Notes: a model not told the origin generated them from the sequence alone. A stretch of DNA of 64,000 bases from Rhytidiadelphus loreus (GCA_947034895.1 OX344764.1:35652935-35716934); one strand, 5' to 3'. Counted from the stretch's first letter, positions 1 to 12,930 are shown. Translations and numbers: made by a program.

Positions 1-3000
1 TCCATTGAGGTAGAACGCTCTAAAAACGCCCGTCTTCTTGAGCGGGCTCCTACAAAAAGGTACTAAATGGATATGATTTCGTCCTTAAATGGACCTTAAC
101 GACTTTTGGTTGAATCAAGGAAAACGTATTCTCTATTGCAGGAGTCCATCAACGGCCTGGGTATCCACAGTTTCCTTCCAAAGATCACAAATTGGTGAAT
201 ACAACAGACCACTTTGGAAATCCGTAACTGATTCAGAAATGCGTCTAAAACTTCGAATCCACTTGTGTTAGGTTCGGCCACTTTTTTTCTATCTCTGAGC
301 AATTTTTAATCGTGAAAATCTATGAAAAAGGTGGAGCTGTCCTTCAATGGCCGGTTTCAGAGCATATTACCTGACCGTCTTGTTCTGAGGACGACGTGTT
401 AGACCTTAGAACACGATGCCGAACATGCCCCATGATGGACATCTACGTCACATAGCGCCCATACGTAGTTTGGCACGTAAGTATGGGCTTGATTCTGACC
501 CACATGCGGAGAAATCAACGGAAATACACGTATTTTTCTACCCCCACTCCCATCTCTAAACGCAATTTCGGACCCCCGCCATCCCAAAAACCGCCATTAT
601 AATGGAATACCGCCATTTTAACGAAATTGCCCATTTAAGTTTTGTTGTAAAATGCATTAATAGTTTGAAACATCAAAGTATACATAGTACAAGCAATTAT
701 ATTATTTTATAATTGTATTACAAGATGCTACAAATAATGCTTTAAATATTTTAATGTAATTTAATGTTGTTCAAGATTAAATATTGCATTTATACAACAA
801 AAATATTATTAAAGATATTTTCCTACACCCTTATACCTATAAATTGTAAATTGTCAACTATATATCTCATATGAAAAATATTGGTGCTTGAATAGTTTAA
901 AACATAACCGACCTTTGTCAAACATGATGGCCCCTTATATGATCCCTTCCACACTTTTGGGTTCCTTATTTTTACTTAAGAAGATTGAATTGATCATTAT
1001 TTAATTAGACGAGAGATTTTTTTGCAATTATATTATGGGAGATCTAGCATGCTTGGTTAATTATATATATTACTAGAAGTCAAACTATATAAGTTTCAAC
1101 AGGGTTGGATGAAATCTCCACGGTTTCATCTGTTATGGGTCCCAAACTTCATCCTTTCGTATCGTGGTCGTCTTAATTCTGATTTCGGCGTGCTTTATGT
1201 TTTTGGAAACCTCTCACAGTCTACTCTAAGATTTTCTAATCATATCTAACCTGACTTGGCCTCTAGTGGTACCTAGCTCTCGGCCTAATTACGATTTTTA
1301 CCCCTAGTGGGCCAATGACACGGGAGGAAGTTAGGTTCTTACGTTGGCATGGTGGCCCATGAGGAGGGCAGTCAATTCGCCTTCTTCCACCATGGTAAGT
1401 TGCGGTGGTGGGCCCTTGTCGGTTAACACAGCACGTATTCGTATACTCAAAAGACTAGCCCTTCCTTGAATTCCTTCCCTACATGCCACCTCCTTCTTTC
1501 TTTTTCTTTTGCCTCAACCCACGTGCCCTATTGATGGGGAGTAGTGGGTTGGCCACCTACCTACTTAAAAGGTCAAACTATAGCCTAACTACCACTTACG
1601 CGCCGGCTCACCCTAATGGTGGAGTGGATTTCCCTTCTATCCTATCGATGGTGCCTCCTTCCTATCTAAACTTCTTCCCCACTTCTCCTCATTGCATTTG
1701 GAAGTGGTGATGTGTGGTGTTGGAGGGGAGAGTTGGTGAGGTTGAGACGGAAACGTCTCTTGTCCTTTGGTTGCACCTTTCTTAGTGTGGATGGCGAACT
1801 TCTTCCCTTCCTAGGCTAGCCCTTGCTAGTTAGGTTCTAATCTTTCCTATTACTATCCTATATTCTAAGATTTCTATGCTAACTTCTTACTCTAGTTTCC
1901 TAAGCTATCTACTTTGCTAACTTCCTCCCCTAATTCCCTATGTTATCTACTTTGCTAATTTTCCCCTCCCCTAGTTACCAAGAAAAAACCAAACAACTCC
2001 CGATCCCAAAACTGGGCGAGCTGCTTGGGCACGCTGCTGGGTTGAGCACTGGTTGCTGTCTTCGGGCAACCCAAAAAAAATACGCACACTTTGAGCTAAA
2101 GGGATGGGAGGGCCCCACTCCCTTGGAAGTTATAACGGGACAAAAACTAACTTGACTTTTGAAGGTTAACACTCTATTTTGGAGGCTAAACTTTGAATAA
2201 TTTCCAAGACATTTTGGAAACTAAACTTTGGAACTAACCAAGGGGGAGGTGCAAGGCTTCGCTGTCAATTTGGTTTTAACACCAAATTTAGGATTGCCTT
2301 TTCCTAGAGGTTCAAAGCTCCGCCGCTTGGTGAACTTTTAACACACAATTTAGGACTGAACTTGGACAAAGAATGTTAGGGTCTGGTTGCCCCAAGGGGA
2401 ACTACTCCAGTCTTTTCCAAACACAAACGCAAAGACTTGAGTCAAATGCAAAAGCAATAGACTTGGTTAGTAACAAACACGGAGAGAGACGTGATTAGTA
2501 AAGGAAGGTTAGTATAACATGAAAAAAAAAACATGAAACTAGAAGCCCCCAAAGCGACATCGCCAAAGTACGGTGGAGGGTGGTTCCAAGGTTAGTACAA
2601 GACGCGCATGCAAGACGCTTAAAGAGATTTAGATAGTAAGAAAACTCCAAGGGTCACACAAGAGTTACAAGACAAGAAAGAAGGGCCCTCCACGGACCTT
2701 CAACACTAAAAATGCAACAACAAAAAGGAGCAAAGTGCTCCAAAACACCGTAGGAAGTTTTGGCCAAAAAATGCCAAAAACAAGAGAGGTCAAACCCACG
2801 GACCCAAAACAAGTATTGGGGGTGTTTTGGAAGGGAGAAGGACCCCCTTCTATAGGTTTCCAAGGGCCCACTCCCCCCCTCGACTAGTAATCTCATCGAT
2901 CCGGATTTTCATCCATATTTGAGATTTTCACCAATTTTTAGGTTTTACGATGGTCCTAACTTCTAACTTTTGGAGTTTAACTCGAAATTGCAAATGGATT

Positions 3001-3760
3001 GTGCCAATGGCTTTAGAAGGCCATTTTTAGCTTGAAGAACCTTCACCCCCCATTTCTATCGCAAAAAACCCATCGGAAACTAGCGCCAACTGGAACCAAT
3101 TAAAAGGGTTAAAACCTAACTTTTGGAGTTTACCTCTTTTGGTCTGGGTAACTAGCTAGGGTTGTTGGGGAGGCTCTAGGGAGTAAGAAAATACTCCTTG
3201 ATGTCTTCGTTCCAACTTCGTACGCTCTCGGGACGCCGGTCAACCCCGCAAAGATCCTACCGTAATTATTAATTGGGGAATGTTGTTGATTTTGGCTGCC
3301 TCCCGCTATCAGAACACCATAAAATTTGTTGAGGTGCGTTATTAACATAAAAGATGCTAATTTAATTTTTAGTGAGATTTTACCGCGGCCTGGGTAATTT
3401 ATACAAATTTCCCGTCGTGGCTTTTGGCGGTTGACCGCTCGGAAAAAGATCCTCTGAAGATCAGAAAAAACTGAGACTTTTTGGAGAACCTCTCATGGAA
3501 TTACCCAAGCCACATGCCAAGTCTTGGGCTAATCTGGCACACAGTCGGTGGCGAGGCAAAAACTGACTTTGCTTGAATTATGGACAGTCATGGAATCTTT
3601 TACACGTGAGGGAATCTTGGCGAACAGATTTCGCTGTGGATACCCCGACATGTTACAGATCGAAGAGCACTATCCGGCGGCCGTGGATTCCTCCATAGGG
3701 CCTATCTTGGACAAGTAACACCTTCAAGTTAGCAATTGGGATTCCTAACATTTCGTCAAT
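1..3760. other. Gene-free region, moderately GC-rich, probably old repeat DNA
   Basis: I find no supportable gene here. Open frames are short (under about 80 codons), start at non-ATG codons in several cases, and show no domain. The base composition is richer in G and C than the following 2.5 kb, and short phrases recur (for example around 2260 and 2330, two versions of a TTTTAACAC-A-CAATTTAGGA stretch). This suggests an old, much mutated mobile element. No long terminal repeats, primer-binding site or polymerase motif could be recognised. Confidence 0.4.
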
Positions 3761-6220
3761 GGAATGGATAAATTAGAACCTATCTTTGGAGATTTATGTC
3801 GAGATCTTCCTACTCTCCTAGGACCAATTTAGCCTATCACGGTCACATGCATTGGATTTGGACTATTTTGGGTAAGTTCTTGTTAGCCCTATTGGTTCCC
3901 ACTATTTACGGATTCTAACCTAAATACAAGTGGAGTTTGGGTAATCCATAAAGGCTATTTATGACCAAATGCTATACTGGTACGTGACATACCTATTTTG
4001 GTTCTACACTCTTTTTTGGGCTTTTCGTATTACTTTATGCCTTAATTTGTAATAAACTATAAAAAAAAAAAACTATGAGTCCCAAATGACGAATTTGGGG
4101 CTCACATCATGCCCTACCAAGTGTAGAGAAATCTAGCAATCCATCTAAAGCTAAATAGTAATCCTTAGGGTATAGAGTAAATATTCAGAACTTAGAGAGA
4201 AATTGGTAGCGTTTGAAGGAAATTTGTAGGGCTTGAGGTTTAGAATTAGGCCCTAAAGATGAAGTGGTAAGTTTGTACCTGCACATTTGTAGTACAAAAA
4301 ATAATAACCAGAGAGAAATATATAAAAATAGGTTCTTTGGGGGGAAGACTCAAGTTATTTAGAGTTTTGAGTAGGTAAGGTCACACATATGTGATATGAC
4401 ATTTTATCTCAAAAATAATATGCTCATTTGGCTCATAAAGGAATGTCAATATTAAAAATATCCATGTATGTTTATAAAGGAGATCTATGAATAAAATCAG
4501 GAATGTGTTTACTATAGATAAATTGAAATACAATCTACAAGATATACAATCTAAAATCTCTCAATGCACATCATTCATGGTCATAACCAATTTTCGTATA
4601 ATTGCATTTAAATTTATAATCAAGCCATAGTCTTAATTTCATAATCAATATCCATAGCCTTTTCATTCTATATAAATTCTTCCATTAATTCTAACACAAT
4701 ACACTTCTCTCAAATAATTTCATTTTCATTTTGATTAAACATTAATTCACAAAATTTAATAATCATTCTCCAATAATTGTTCTTTTTCATTTATTCTTAT
4801 TTGCACAATCTTAATCCATAAAATAGTAACTATTACAAATCACCATATGATACTCATTATCATATTAGAATTTTTAGAATCACTCAAAATTATTCTCTCT
4901 TAAAATATATTTACTCATTCATTCATAATTTTCATTCAACTACATAGCCTTAGCTATCAAACATTTAGTGCTTTGGCTTTGGCAATAGTCAATTTATATT
5001 CAATATTAATATGACGCTATGCACTTGTAATAAAATAAAAACAATACTATAATTGATCACTCATACACCATTGTGAACCCTAAGCCCTAAACCCTTAAAT
5101 TGTCTTAATTTCACCACTCATTAAATTCCAAACACACATAGTCTTATCAACATGCACTTGCCTTCAACAATTTTGAATCACATACACACATTCCTTGTTC
5201 ATCAAACACAATTATATATTAATGCATCACAACATAATTTATTATTGAATTGAATTGTGGGAAACATTTACATAAAATAGTTTGTAAAAAAGATCGTAGA
5301 AAATGTGCATAGAAAATATATTTGTAGAAAAATGAACACACAGACAGTCTAGACTCTACTCATTTGCACCTACATAATAAAACTTATAATTACTTATACT
5401 ACCAACTCCCCATGGTGCCTCTTCATTTGCAACCATCCTTGGCCATTCCTAGAATTTGAGCACTTCAATCGTCAATGGTTACCTTTTGAAATCTCATGGC
5501 ATTTGCATTCACACCACATGAACTTTTGAAAATAAAAGTGAATTACAAACCATTTCACACCAAAGCCACAATCTCAATGCATAACTTGGAAATTCACATT
5601 CATTGCATTACATTTGAATAATGTTATCGTGTGGCTTAATGTTGGGGATGCCTTGTCATCACTACTCAAGCTAAAGTAGGAACTCTAGCATTTAATCCTT
5701 ATTGACCAATTGTGAAAAACTATTGTGTTTATTCTATACCTAGGACATCAAGTTTACACAATTATTAAAGAGCTAGGCCCTTACACATATAGACTTGGAA
5801 AAGAATTCTATATTTTATTTTCTAGTACATACTACCAAAACTATGAATGCTGATTTTGATTCGTCTAGAAAGTCAAGCTCTAAACCTTCGACCTCAATAG
5901 TTGCTTAGTTATTCTAATTTATAATACTTTAACAAAAACATGATCATTATCAGATGTGATGAGGCTTGGGTGTCCTAGGTAGTACAATATCTTGAAGTTA
6001 AAAAATCATTGTTGCCCCTTCTTCTAGTAATATTTCTAAACTAGTTATTGTTCACTATTTTTAACTATTACAATCTTTTAATTTAATTCACAATAAACTT
6101 CACTACTTCATTTGATTTAATGATTTATTTTAATACATCTATTTTATTAAAACAACATGTGGCACCTTGTAGACCTAAAAGTTTTTAGGATAATGGTTAA
6201 AATTGAAAAAGGGACCAATT
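3761..6220. other. AT-rich gene-free stretch with a G-poor plus strand
   Basis: No gene is visible. From about 4550 to 5220 the plus strand is strikingly poor in G and built from A, C and T words such as CATTC, ATAAT and TCACA. This gives a strong strand asymmetry without an obvious repeat period. The rest is AT-rich sequence with no readable open frame. Confidence 0.4.
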
Positions 6221-8455
6221 AGGGGCCCCTTAGTGTTAAAAAAATAGAAATAGAAATAATTTTAAAGTCTAAAACTAGTTCAAAGTGTAAAAAGAGCTAT
6301 TTTGGTAGGATGGATGAAAATAAAAAATAAAAAATAAAAACACTTGGATGAATGAGGTGCGACTTAGGTCACAACCATTTAAAATTCACACTGGTTCATT
6401 TTTTAGAAAAACTATAAGAACCCAAAAAACTAAATAATTCATGGCATTTGTAAGACCCATAATATATATTATTTTTGCATTGTGTTCTTTTGGTGATTAT
6501 ATGTTTGTGATTATTATTGTTTGAATTGTATTGCAATTGTTATGTTACCTATTGCTCGTAGTATCTTTGGATTTCAGTATTTATGTGATTAGGGTTGTTT
6601 TACCTCTGTCATTTGTTGTAGTGAATTACTATGGAACATTTTTTTTAGTTAGTGATTGATCGATCAGAACATTCTAGGAAGAGAGATTGTAATTTCTAGA
6701 TTAAAGTGTATGCATTCTAGATTCTTGAGTTTTCTTTTATCAGTTGGGATTGCGTTTGTTGGGTGATCAAATTTTCTGTGGTGTGATTGAACGAAACAAT
6801 TTTCTCGGTGTTGGTTGGACGATCGGTGAGAGAGCTGCAATCTGGATCAAGGGATTGCAAATTGAAATTCAAAATTCAGAAGGTGGCGAGATCTGGTGCT
6901 TGAAGTGCGATAGTCAATTGTGGTGTATTGCGCAACTGCAGAAGCAAGATTGGAGGAGATTTCAAACCCAAGAGAATTGTGCGGATCGACCTGATTGGGG
7001 TGGAGACGGCAGGAAAGAGGAAGAACGCTCGATCAAAGGAGGAGCGGAAGAGTAGTGAGGATCAAAGTTGGAGCAACCAAAATCCAACCTTGCAACCACC
7101 CAAACTAGTAAGTTCTGAATGAATTTGATCAAATGTGATGCCGTGGTTTCAAATTTTCTTGATCTCATTGTGAAAACAACCTACAATGCAAAATTTCAGT
7201 AAGCGAGGAGAAAATTATCCCCAAATTTACAGTTGACATTGGAAATCGGTAGATGGAGCAGTAGCACCTGGCTTGGCTTCGTCATTGATCCTCGAAATTG
7301 CAATAGTTTCTCAAAATTTGATCGTTTTGGGGGTTGTGATAATTAAATGGATTGATTGAACTAGAATTATAAACAAATTTTTGTGAATTAGAAGGAATCG
7401 TCCAAATTTTTGAATCGGGAAGCAAGCGCGACAGTCACAGGTTGTGGAACTTGCTGTCCCGAATTAGGGATTTGGTCCACGGTTTTGGGGTAATTCTCAC
7501 GGTGATAGGGTTCGGCAGTTGGTTTTGGGGTCTATTTTCCACGGTTACAGGACCAGACCTTGTTTATATAGTTCTGTGGCACGGGTTTTGGTTTGAATGG
7601 CTATAGGTCTGTTTTCTTGGTGGTTATAGGGACTTTTTTGCAGTTTTGAGTGTATTTTTTTGGTTTTGGGCTTTTTTGCCATGGTTTTGGACTGTTTTGC
7701 ACGGCCTTAGGGTATTGTACACGTCCATAGGGCATTGAAACCATGGTTTTAGGACCTTTGATTGTTAGTTCACAAATTTTAGTGTTTTGGTCTTAGGTTC
7801 TCCAAGTTCGGACAAAATTGTAAATTGTTTCAATATTGTGTTTGTGAATTTAGGGAATTAACCCTTGTGGTTTGGACTAATTGCCCTTTTGACTCATTGT
7901 TTCAAAGTGTTGGAGAAAAGTTTGCAGAAAAGACAAACTTTAGGTACGAAATCATGAACTTAGCATTCTGCATAAACTGAGACTAATTGTCCTAAAAGAC
8001 AGACATAGACATTGTGCATATAGTTTTGCTCATGGCGAGCACTTACTAGACTTATTGCCCCCCATTTAAAAAGTTTTGATAAATGAATTATGTTTATTAT
8101 TATTTTCAAAGTATTATCTTGATCATACATTGCATTGACAATTTGACCAATCTGAATCATTGCCCAAACTCATTGCCCTCCTTTTTAGAACACTATATAG
8201 GACTGGGACTACAATCATGGAGTTTGCATACATTAGTAAAGGACTATCCACGAAATTACACCTTTAGGAATAAGAGTGAAAATCCATTTATGATTTGTTT
8301 TTGAATTTAAAATACCATATATATATACCTATATTCTAAGTACATGTGACTTTAGCTACAAAAAACGTTAGACTATTTGACCATTCCCTAGACTAAGAAC
8401 CCCTATACTATAGTCCTGGGTGTTTTTGCGAGTAGGCAAAAACCTAGGCTATACA
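6221..8455 (+). repeat. Dispersed LTR-like repeat, copy A
   Basis: This segment is colinear with 33084-35590. Shared blocks include the start AGGGGCCCCTTAGTG, a GGATGGATGAAAAT stretch followed by a near-palindromic TGACTTAGGTCA block, a TGTAAGACCC block (6449; TGTAAGTCCC in copy B), a middle rich in CACGG and GGTTTTGGG words, and a 3' block with CTATATAGGAC, AATAAGAGTG and CCCCTATACTA. The part from TGTAAGACCC (6449) to CTATACA (8455) begins TG and ends CA, as LTRs do, and would be about 2.0 kb. The conserved TATA-like site inside it suits an LTR promoter. No flanking pol gene or clear target duplication is seen, so a solo LTR or a truncated 3' end are both possible. Confidence 0.55.
8193..8201 (+). 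promoter_or_regulatory. TATA-like box conserved between repeat copies A and B
   Basis: CTATATAGG sits in AGAACACTATATAGGAC, which is identical at 35368-35376 in copy B even though the neighbouring sequence has diverged. Its place about 260 bp before the repeat's 3' end suits an LTR promoter with a short R-U5. This is inference from conservation only. Confidence 0.35.
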
Positions 8456-8730
8456 CCTAATTAAATCAAAGTTTGTTATGATTTTATATCTTTGTTATTA
8501 TTTGCATCTTGATTAGGCTTAAAGTTATTTTTTAGTAGATTTGACCATATGATGTGTATTATAATATATAAGCGCAATAGATCCTAATTCTTTAAATTAT
8601 ATAGATTTACACAATTGTTAAGAAAGTCATACATTATTCAGAATGGCCAACAAATTGGTAAACCATTATATTTTCAAAGTCATTAATTACCTAATATATT
8701 TTATTAGAATCTATCACACTTTATCTATCA

Positions 8731-8753
8731 TTTTTTTTTTTTTTTTTTTTTTT
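8731..8753. repeat. Poly-T run
   Basis: There is a run of 23 T on the plus strand. On the minus strand it is a poly-A directly after the end of the decayed coding region at 8756-9830. This could be the A-tail of a retroposed copy or a simple repeat. Confidence 0.6.
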
Positions 8754-8755
8754 GT

Positions 8756-9830
8756 TTCACAATTTCTTCAAGCCGACATATTTTTGGATTGACATCTTTT
8801 TCACTTTTCATTAATAATTCTATTCTATGTACCAAACATTTTGCTATTTGTGTAGATGTTTATATACAAGTAAATCCTTTTGCTATACTTGATTGATTAT
8901 GAAGTAGCATGGAAGTTAGATTTTCCATGACAAATAATTTTGACAATTCCATCACTTCACTCAAAGTCAACATAGACTTTATAACTTGCAACAATAAAGT
9001 GCCCTCCATTACAACAAAAACCATCAATCACTCTTTGTTAATTTCACATTATTTTTTATTGTAGGTGCCTAAATTCCATATGCATATGTACTATGATCTT
9101 GATCCTGATGGAAGATATTGCAAAAATCATCAATTGTTTAAGTAAGATCACTTGAGAGTCTCACAATGTTTTGTTGTAGATTTGTAAATTCTATTTGGCC
9201 TAGTAATGGAACACCCGCTTGTAATGCCTCATCAATTGTTTTCACATAAAAATATGATGCTAGTTCTATGAATACTAATTCATATAAATGTGCAATTCAT
9301 TTTATTAATTCCACTTGGTCTTTCTCCCATTCATTAATAGCACTCGTAGAACTTTGAATACTATGCCCCATGACATAGTGACCTATAGTGTATCCACTAT
9401 CCATTCCATCTCTCTCCAATGCATATATCTTTTCACCAACATGCGTCTTATTTATTTGTATACAACTAGAGCCTCCCTTCCTCAATTTCAATAGTAACAT
9501 TGCTAGCTTCTCCAACTCTTCATATTCTCTTAAAGATTCAATGTCTTCAAATCTTATAAATGAAAGTACTAACACTATTTCTCTAGTACTTCTATCTTGA
9601 ATTGCTACTTTGTTTTTATATAATACTAGGTAGTCCCCTTAAATTTCTTCCATCATTGCTCCATTTAGAATACTATCTTCCAAATTGCAAGGGCGTGAAA
9701 TCACATAGCATTCTTTATCCTTGTTTGGGCCTATTTTCTCTTTCATTTTCTTCAAAGTTTTCCTATATTGTACTTTTGCGCAAGCTTTTTGTTTCATGCT
9801 CATGTTACATTTCCCTATTCCTTTTGTCAT
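8756..9830 (-). pseudogene. Decayed coding region, unidentified protein
   Basis: On the minus strand an ATG at 9830 opens a frame that stays colinear for about 250 codons, interrupted by only a few stops (first at about 9639, again near 9294). Coding resumes in a different frame from about 9030 to about 8760. The translated text is protein-like: a basic start rich in K and Q, then an acidic EELEKL-type helix followed by GGSS, then hydrophobic helices ending in a K/E-rich tail. I do not recognise the family. It ends at a minus-strand poly-A, so a retroposed gene or the gag-like part of an element are both possible. The low number of lesions suggests fairly recent decay. Confidence 0.45.
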
Positions 9831-9839
9831 TATGGATTT

Positions 9840-12180
9840 TCTATAGTTTTATAAAATTGAGGAATGAAATTAAAAATCACTTGCAATAGATAATTGTAAG
9901 CAAATCCAAAGCAATAAAAACAAATAATATTTTCTATATTTGAATCTTTCTAGCCTTTTCATACACTTATGTCTAAAAGAGAAGCAATCTTTCACATTAT
10001 TGTACCTATAGAATAGGATAATTGATTAAAGTTTCTAAAGTAGATTTGGCACTTTAAAATTAAATTTTTTAAAATTCAACATTGCCAATTTTTGAAGCAA
10101 TTTTTTTAATTTAGCTTTTGAAGCAATTTACCAACTTTTGAAGCAATTTTTTAATTTAGCTTTCAAAGCAATTTTCCAACTTTTGAAGCAATTTACTTAC
10201 TTTTGTTAGTTCAAAGTTCTTTGAAAAAAGTTATTCTACTATGCCAAAATGAGGTATGAAATTTCCACACAATTTCCTACTTCTGATTAATGTTGATCTC
10301 TCGTAGCACTCAGAGCCACAATGCTCAAATTTTTTTTCTCGTAGTGCTTACAAGATTAGTTCTTTACTACACAATTCTTCTGTTTTCCCATACAAGTCTT
10401 TTAATCTTTTAAACTTGAAGCTCTATCTCTTGTAGAAAATTTCCAAGCTTTCAAAACAATTTCTCTCAATCATTCACAACATACACCAATAAGCACAATC
10501 CCCTAGAACAACTGATCACAGCATTGGCATAGATCACTCAATTGCAAATACTAAGCAAAATATAACAAAGCCTAACTTCCAAACTTCACAAGTTCTTTCT
10601 ACAAGCAAGAAACACAAGAAGAAAAATAATATTAATATATATTGAAAGAACAAAGTGACTATATTACAATGCCAAAGTTTTTAATCTTCTTATGTCTATT
10701 TATAGTTTTTTTTAATGGTCACAATCCTTGGCAAGGGTGTGTGCACAGTTGAGTAGACCACTTTTCATGTCACAATATTTTTTCAAGAAGATCCTTGCAT
10801 TGCAAGCCATAGTAGATTATTCATTACACCATTGTAGCTATAAATTTGAACTTGCATTCTCAACTTGAATGCAAAGGCAACTACATAATTATTTAGAAAG
10901 TTTCTTATTTAAATAAAGAGTTATGGACCTTTAAAGTTTCAAATTGATTTCAAAAAACTCCATATAGAATTTTATAAGAGTCTTTTTAATAAAAAGAACA
11001 TTCTTGTTATTGTATTAGTGACTCATTATGTGTTATAGTGTAGATAGAGGCCTCGATCGAGGCACCTAAAAATTATATTGCTTTACTTGATATTGATCTT
11101 AAAATGGTAGTTATGAACTTTTAAAGGGGCTAAATTGAGGGCTAAATTTAATCATATTTTCAAAAGTTCATAGAAGAGTCAAAACAATGTATTTTCCCAA
11201 AAAAAATTGGAATCCTAAATGTTACTAGAAATTGCAGATGGGCTTCAAATCAACATTGAAGATTGGATCAATTTCAAACCATTGGCATTTTCAAAATTTA
11301 GGGTATCAAGATAAGTGGATGATGTCACTAGGCATTTTGGGCGAGATAAGTTGTAGGTTTCTAAAAGTATCTTTGTAAAGTTTTTAGTTGAATTTCATTT
11401 TGACATTTCTTATTTATTTTGGGTGGTTTTTTATAAGCTAGTTGGGAATCTAATTGCCTAGTTAGTTGTTTTGTTGTATAGTTAGGTTGCCTAGTTGGAA
11501 AGTTGGTAGGTAACCGCTTGTAAGCGCCTATTAGTTTGGAATGTTTGATTTGATTTGCAACCTCTTTGTAAATGGCAAGTGCAAGTCTCAAATCCAAGTG
11601 GCTATGTAATTTTTTTGTTTTTTTTGGGTTATGTGATGTGTATTAGTGTGTAAGAATGAGTGTGGAATTTGATGATGGATTTGGAGTGATGGAAACGCTA
11701 GTTGGTGGAAGTGTTATGTGGTGATAAACTTTTGATCAAGTGAATGAAGAAATTGTATTATGTGTTGTTGTATTGTAAATGATTATTTTCAAGTCAGAAT
11801 GTTGAATATTATTTGAATTAATTGAATGCTTTTGTTGAGTGGAGGCAAGTGAAAAATTGTGTGGCAAATAAGAGATCGTGTATTTTAAAGTTGTATTATC
11901 TAGTTAAAGAATGAATCTATTTTAGCATAGAAATTTCCTACAGTTTAACCGTCTTCCTTGGAACAAACTTATTATACTAAATGGGTAATTTCCAATATGG
12001 TCATTATTCTCCTTCAACAATCTTCTCTGATTCTTATCCTACACCACCATATGTCTTTCTTCAATTTATTGTATTTATTTTCCTTATACAAAGTTTTTTT
12101 GGCTAGCTATGTAGTGAGTTATATGGACAAAGGTCATTTGTCCAAAGGACAAAGAATATGGATTGTGGGGATGGCTGTTA
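9840..12180. other. Gene-free AT-rich region with a small tandem repeat
   Basis: No gene is seen. Around 10093-10192 two copies of a roughly 50-bp unit built on TTTTGAAGCAATTT lie in tandem. A perfect 14-bp palindrome, GCCTCGATCGAGGC, sits at 11050-11063. The stretch 11400-11600 has short open frames without domains. Confidence 0.4.
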
Positions 12181-12187
12181 CATCCAC

Positions 12188-12257
12188 TTTTGGGTGCATT
12201 GTGACACACTTTGTCACAATGCACCCAAAATCCAATTAAAAATTTTAATTGGATTTT
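12188..12257. repeat. Two adjacent perfect hairpins
   Basis: Hairpin 1 (12188-12230) has perfect 19-bp arms, TTTTGGGTGCATTGTGACA and its complement, around the 5-base loop CACTT. Hairpin 2 (12227-12257) overlaps its last four bases and has perfect 15-bp arms, AAAATCCAATTAAAA, around a single A. They lie at the left edge of the minisatellite-bearing repeat and may be its terminal structure. Confidence 0.8.
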
Positions 12258-12299
12258 CATTCCCTCCTCCCTTCTCCCTGCCCTCTCGTAATTTTCAAA

Positions 12300-12930
12300 A
12301 GGAATGCAATTGACAAACAATATGGGATAAACAACATCCCGTATCTTACATCCATATTGTAATGTATTTATATCCATATTCAATACTATATTGTATTTGT
12401 ATTTGTATTCAATATTGTGTCGTATTTGTATTTGTATTCAATATTGTATTGTATTTGTGTCTATATTCAATACTATATCGTATTTGTATCTGTATTCACA
12501 TTATATATTACTGTATAATCGTATACATTATTGTATCATATCTGTATCTATATTCAATACTGTATCGTATTTGTATCTGTATTCAATACTATATCGTATT
12601 TGTATTTGTATTCAATATTGTGTTGTATTTGTATTTATATTCAATACTGTATCGTATTTGTATCTGTATTCAATACTATATTGTATTTGTATTTGTATTC
12701 AATATTGTGTCGTATTTGTATTTATATTCAATATTGTATTGTATTTGTATTTGTATTCAATACTATATTGTATTTGTATCTGTATTCACATTATGTATTA
12801 CTATATAATCGTATACATTATTGTATCATATCTGTATCTATATTCAATACTATATCGTATTTGTATTTACATTTTGTATTACTATGTAATCGTATACAAT
12901 ACTGTATCCGTACCCAATATTAATTTTGGT
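12300..12930 (+). repeat. 29-bp minisatellite (about 19 units)
   Basis: The TTCAATA word recurs at 12379, 12408, 12437, 12466, 12553 and 12582, which fixes a 29-bp period made of GTATTTGTATYTGTATTCAATA-type text. Two blocks deviate (CACATTATRTATTACT near 12495 and 12785), so there is a higher-order arrangement. The array lacks stops in all three plus frames and so produces three long overlapping tyrosine/isoleucine-rich open frames up to 200 codons. These are artefacts of the repeat and not genes. A relative with only a few units lies inverted at about 16450-16600. Confidence 0.85.

Noticed and set aside
3300..3325. Primer-binding-site-like CTATCAGAACACC
   Set aside because: It shares only the TATCAGA core with the methionine tRNA complement, and no LTR or gag is nearby.
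6744..7055. 103-codon frame in repeat copy A
   Set aside because: It starts at a non-ATG codon and is not preserved as protein in the colinear copy B.
12360..12925. CRISPR-like array with a 29-bp period
   Set aside because: The units are contiguous with no unique spacers, and the window is plant nuclear DNA.
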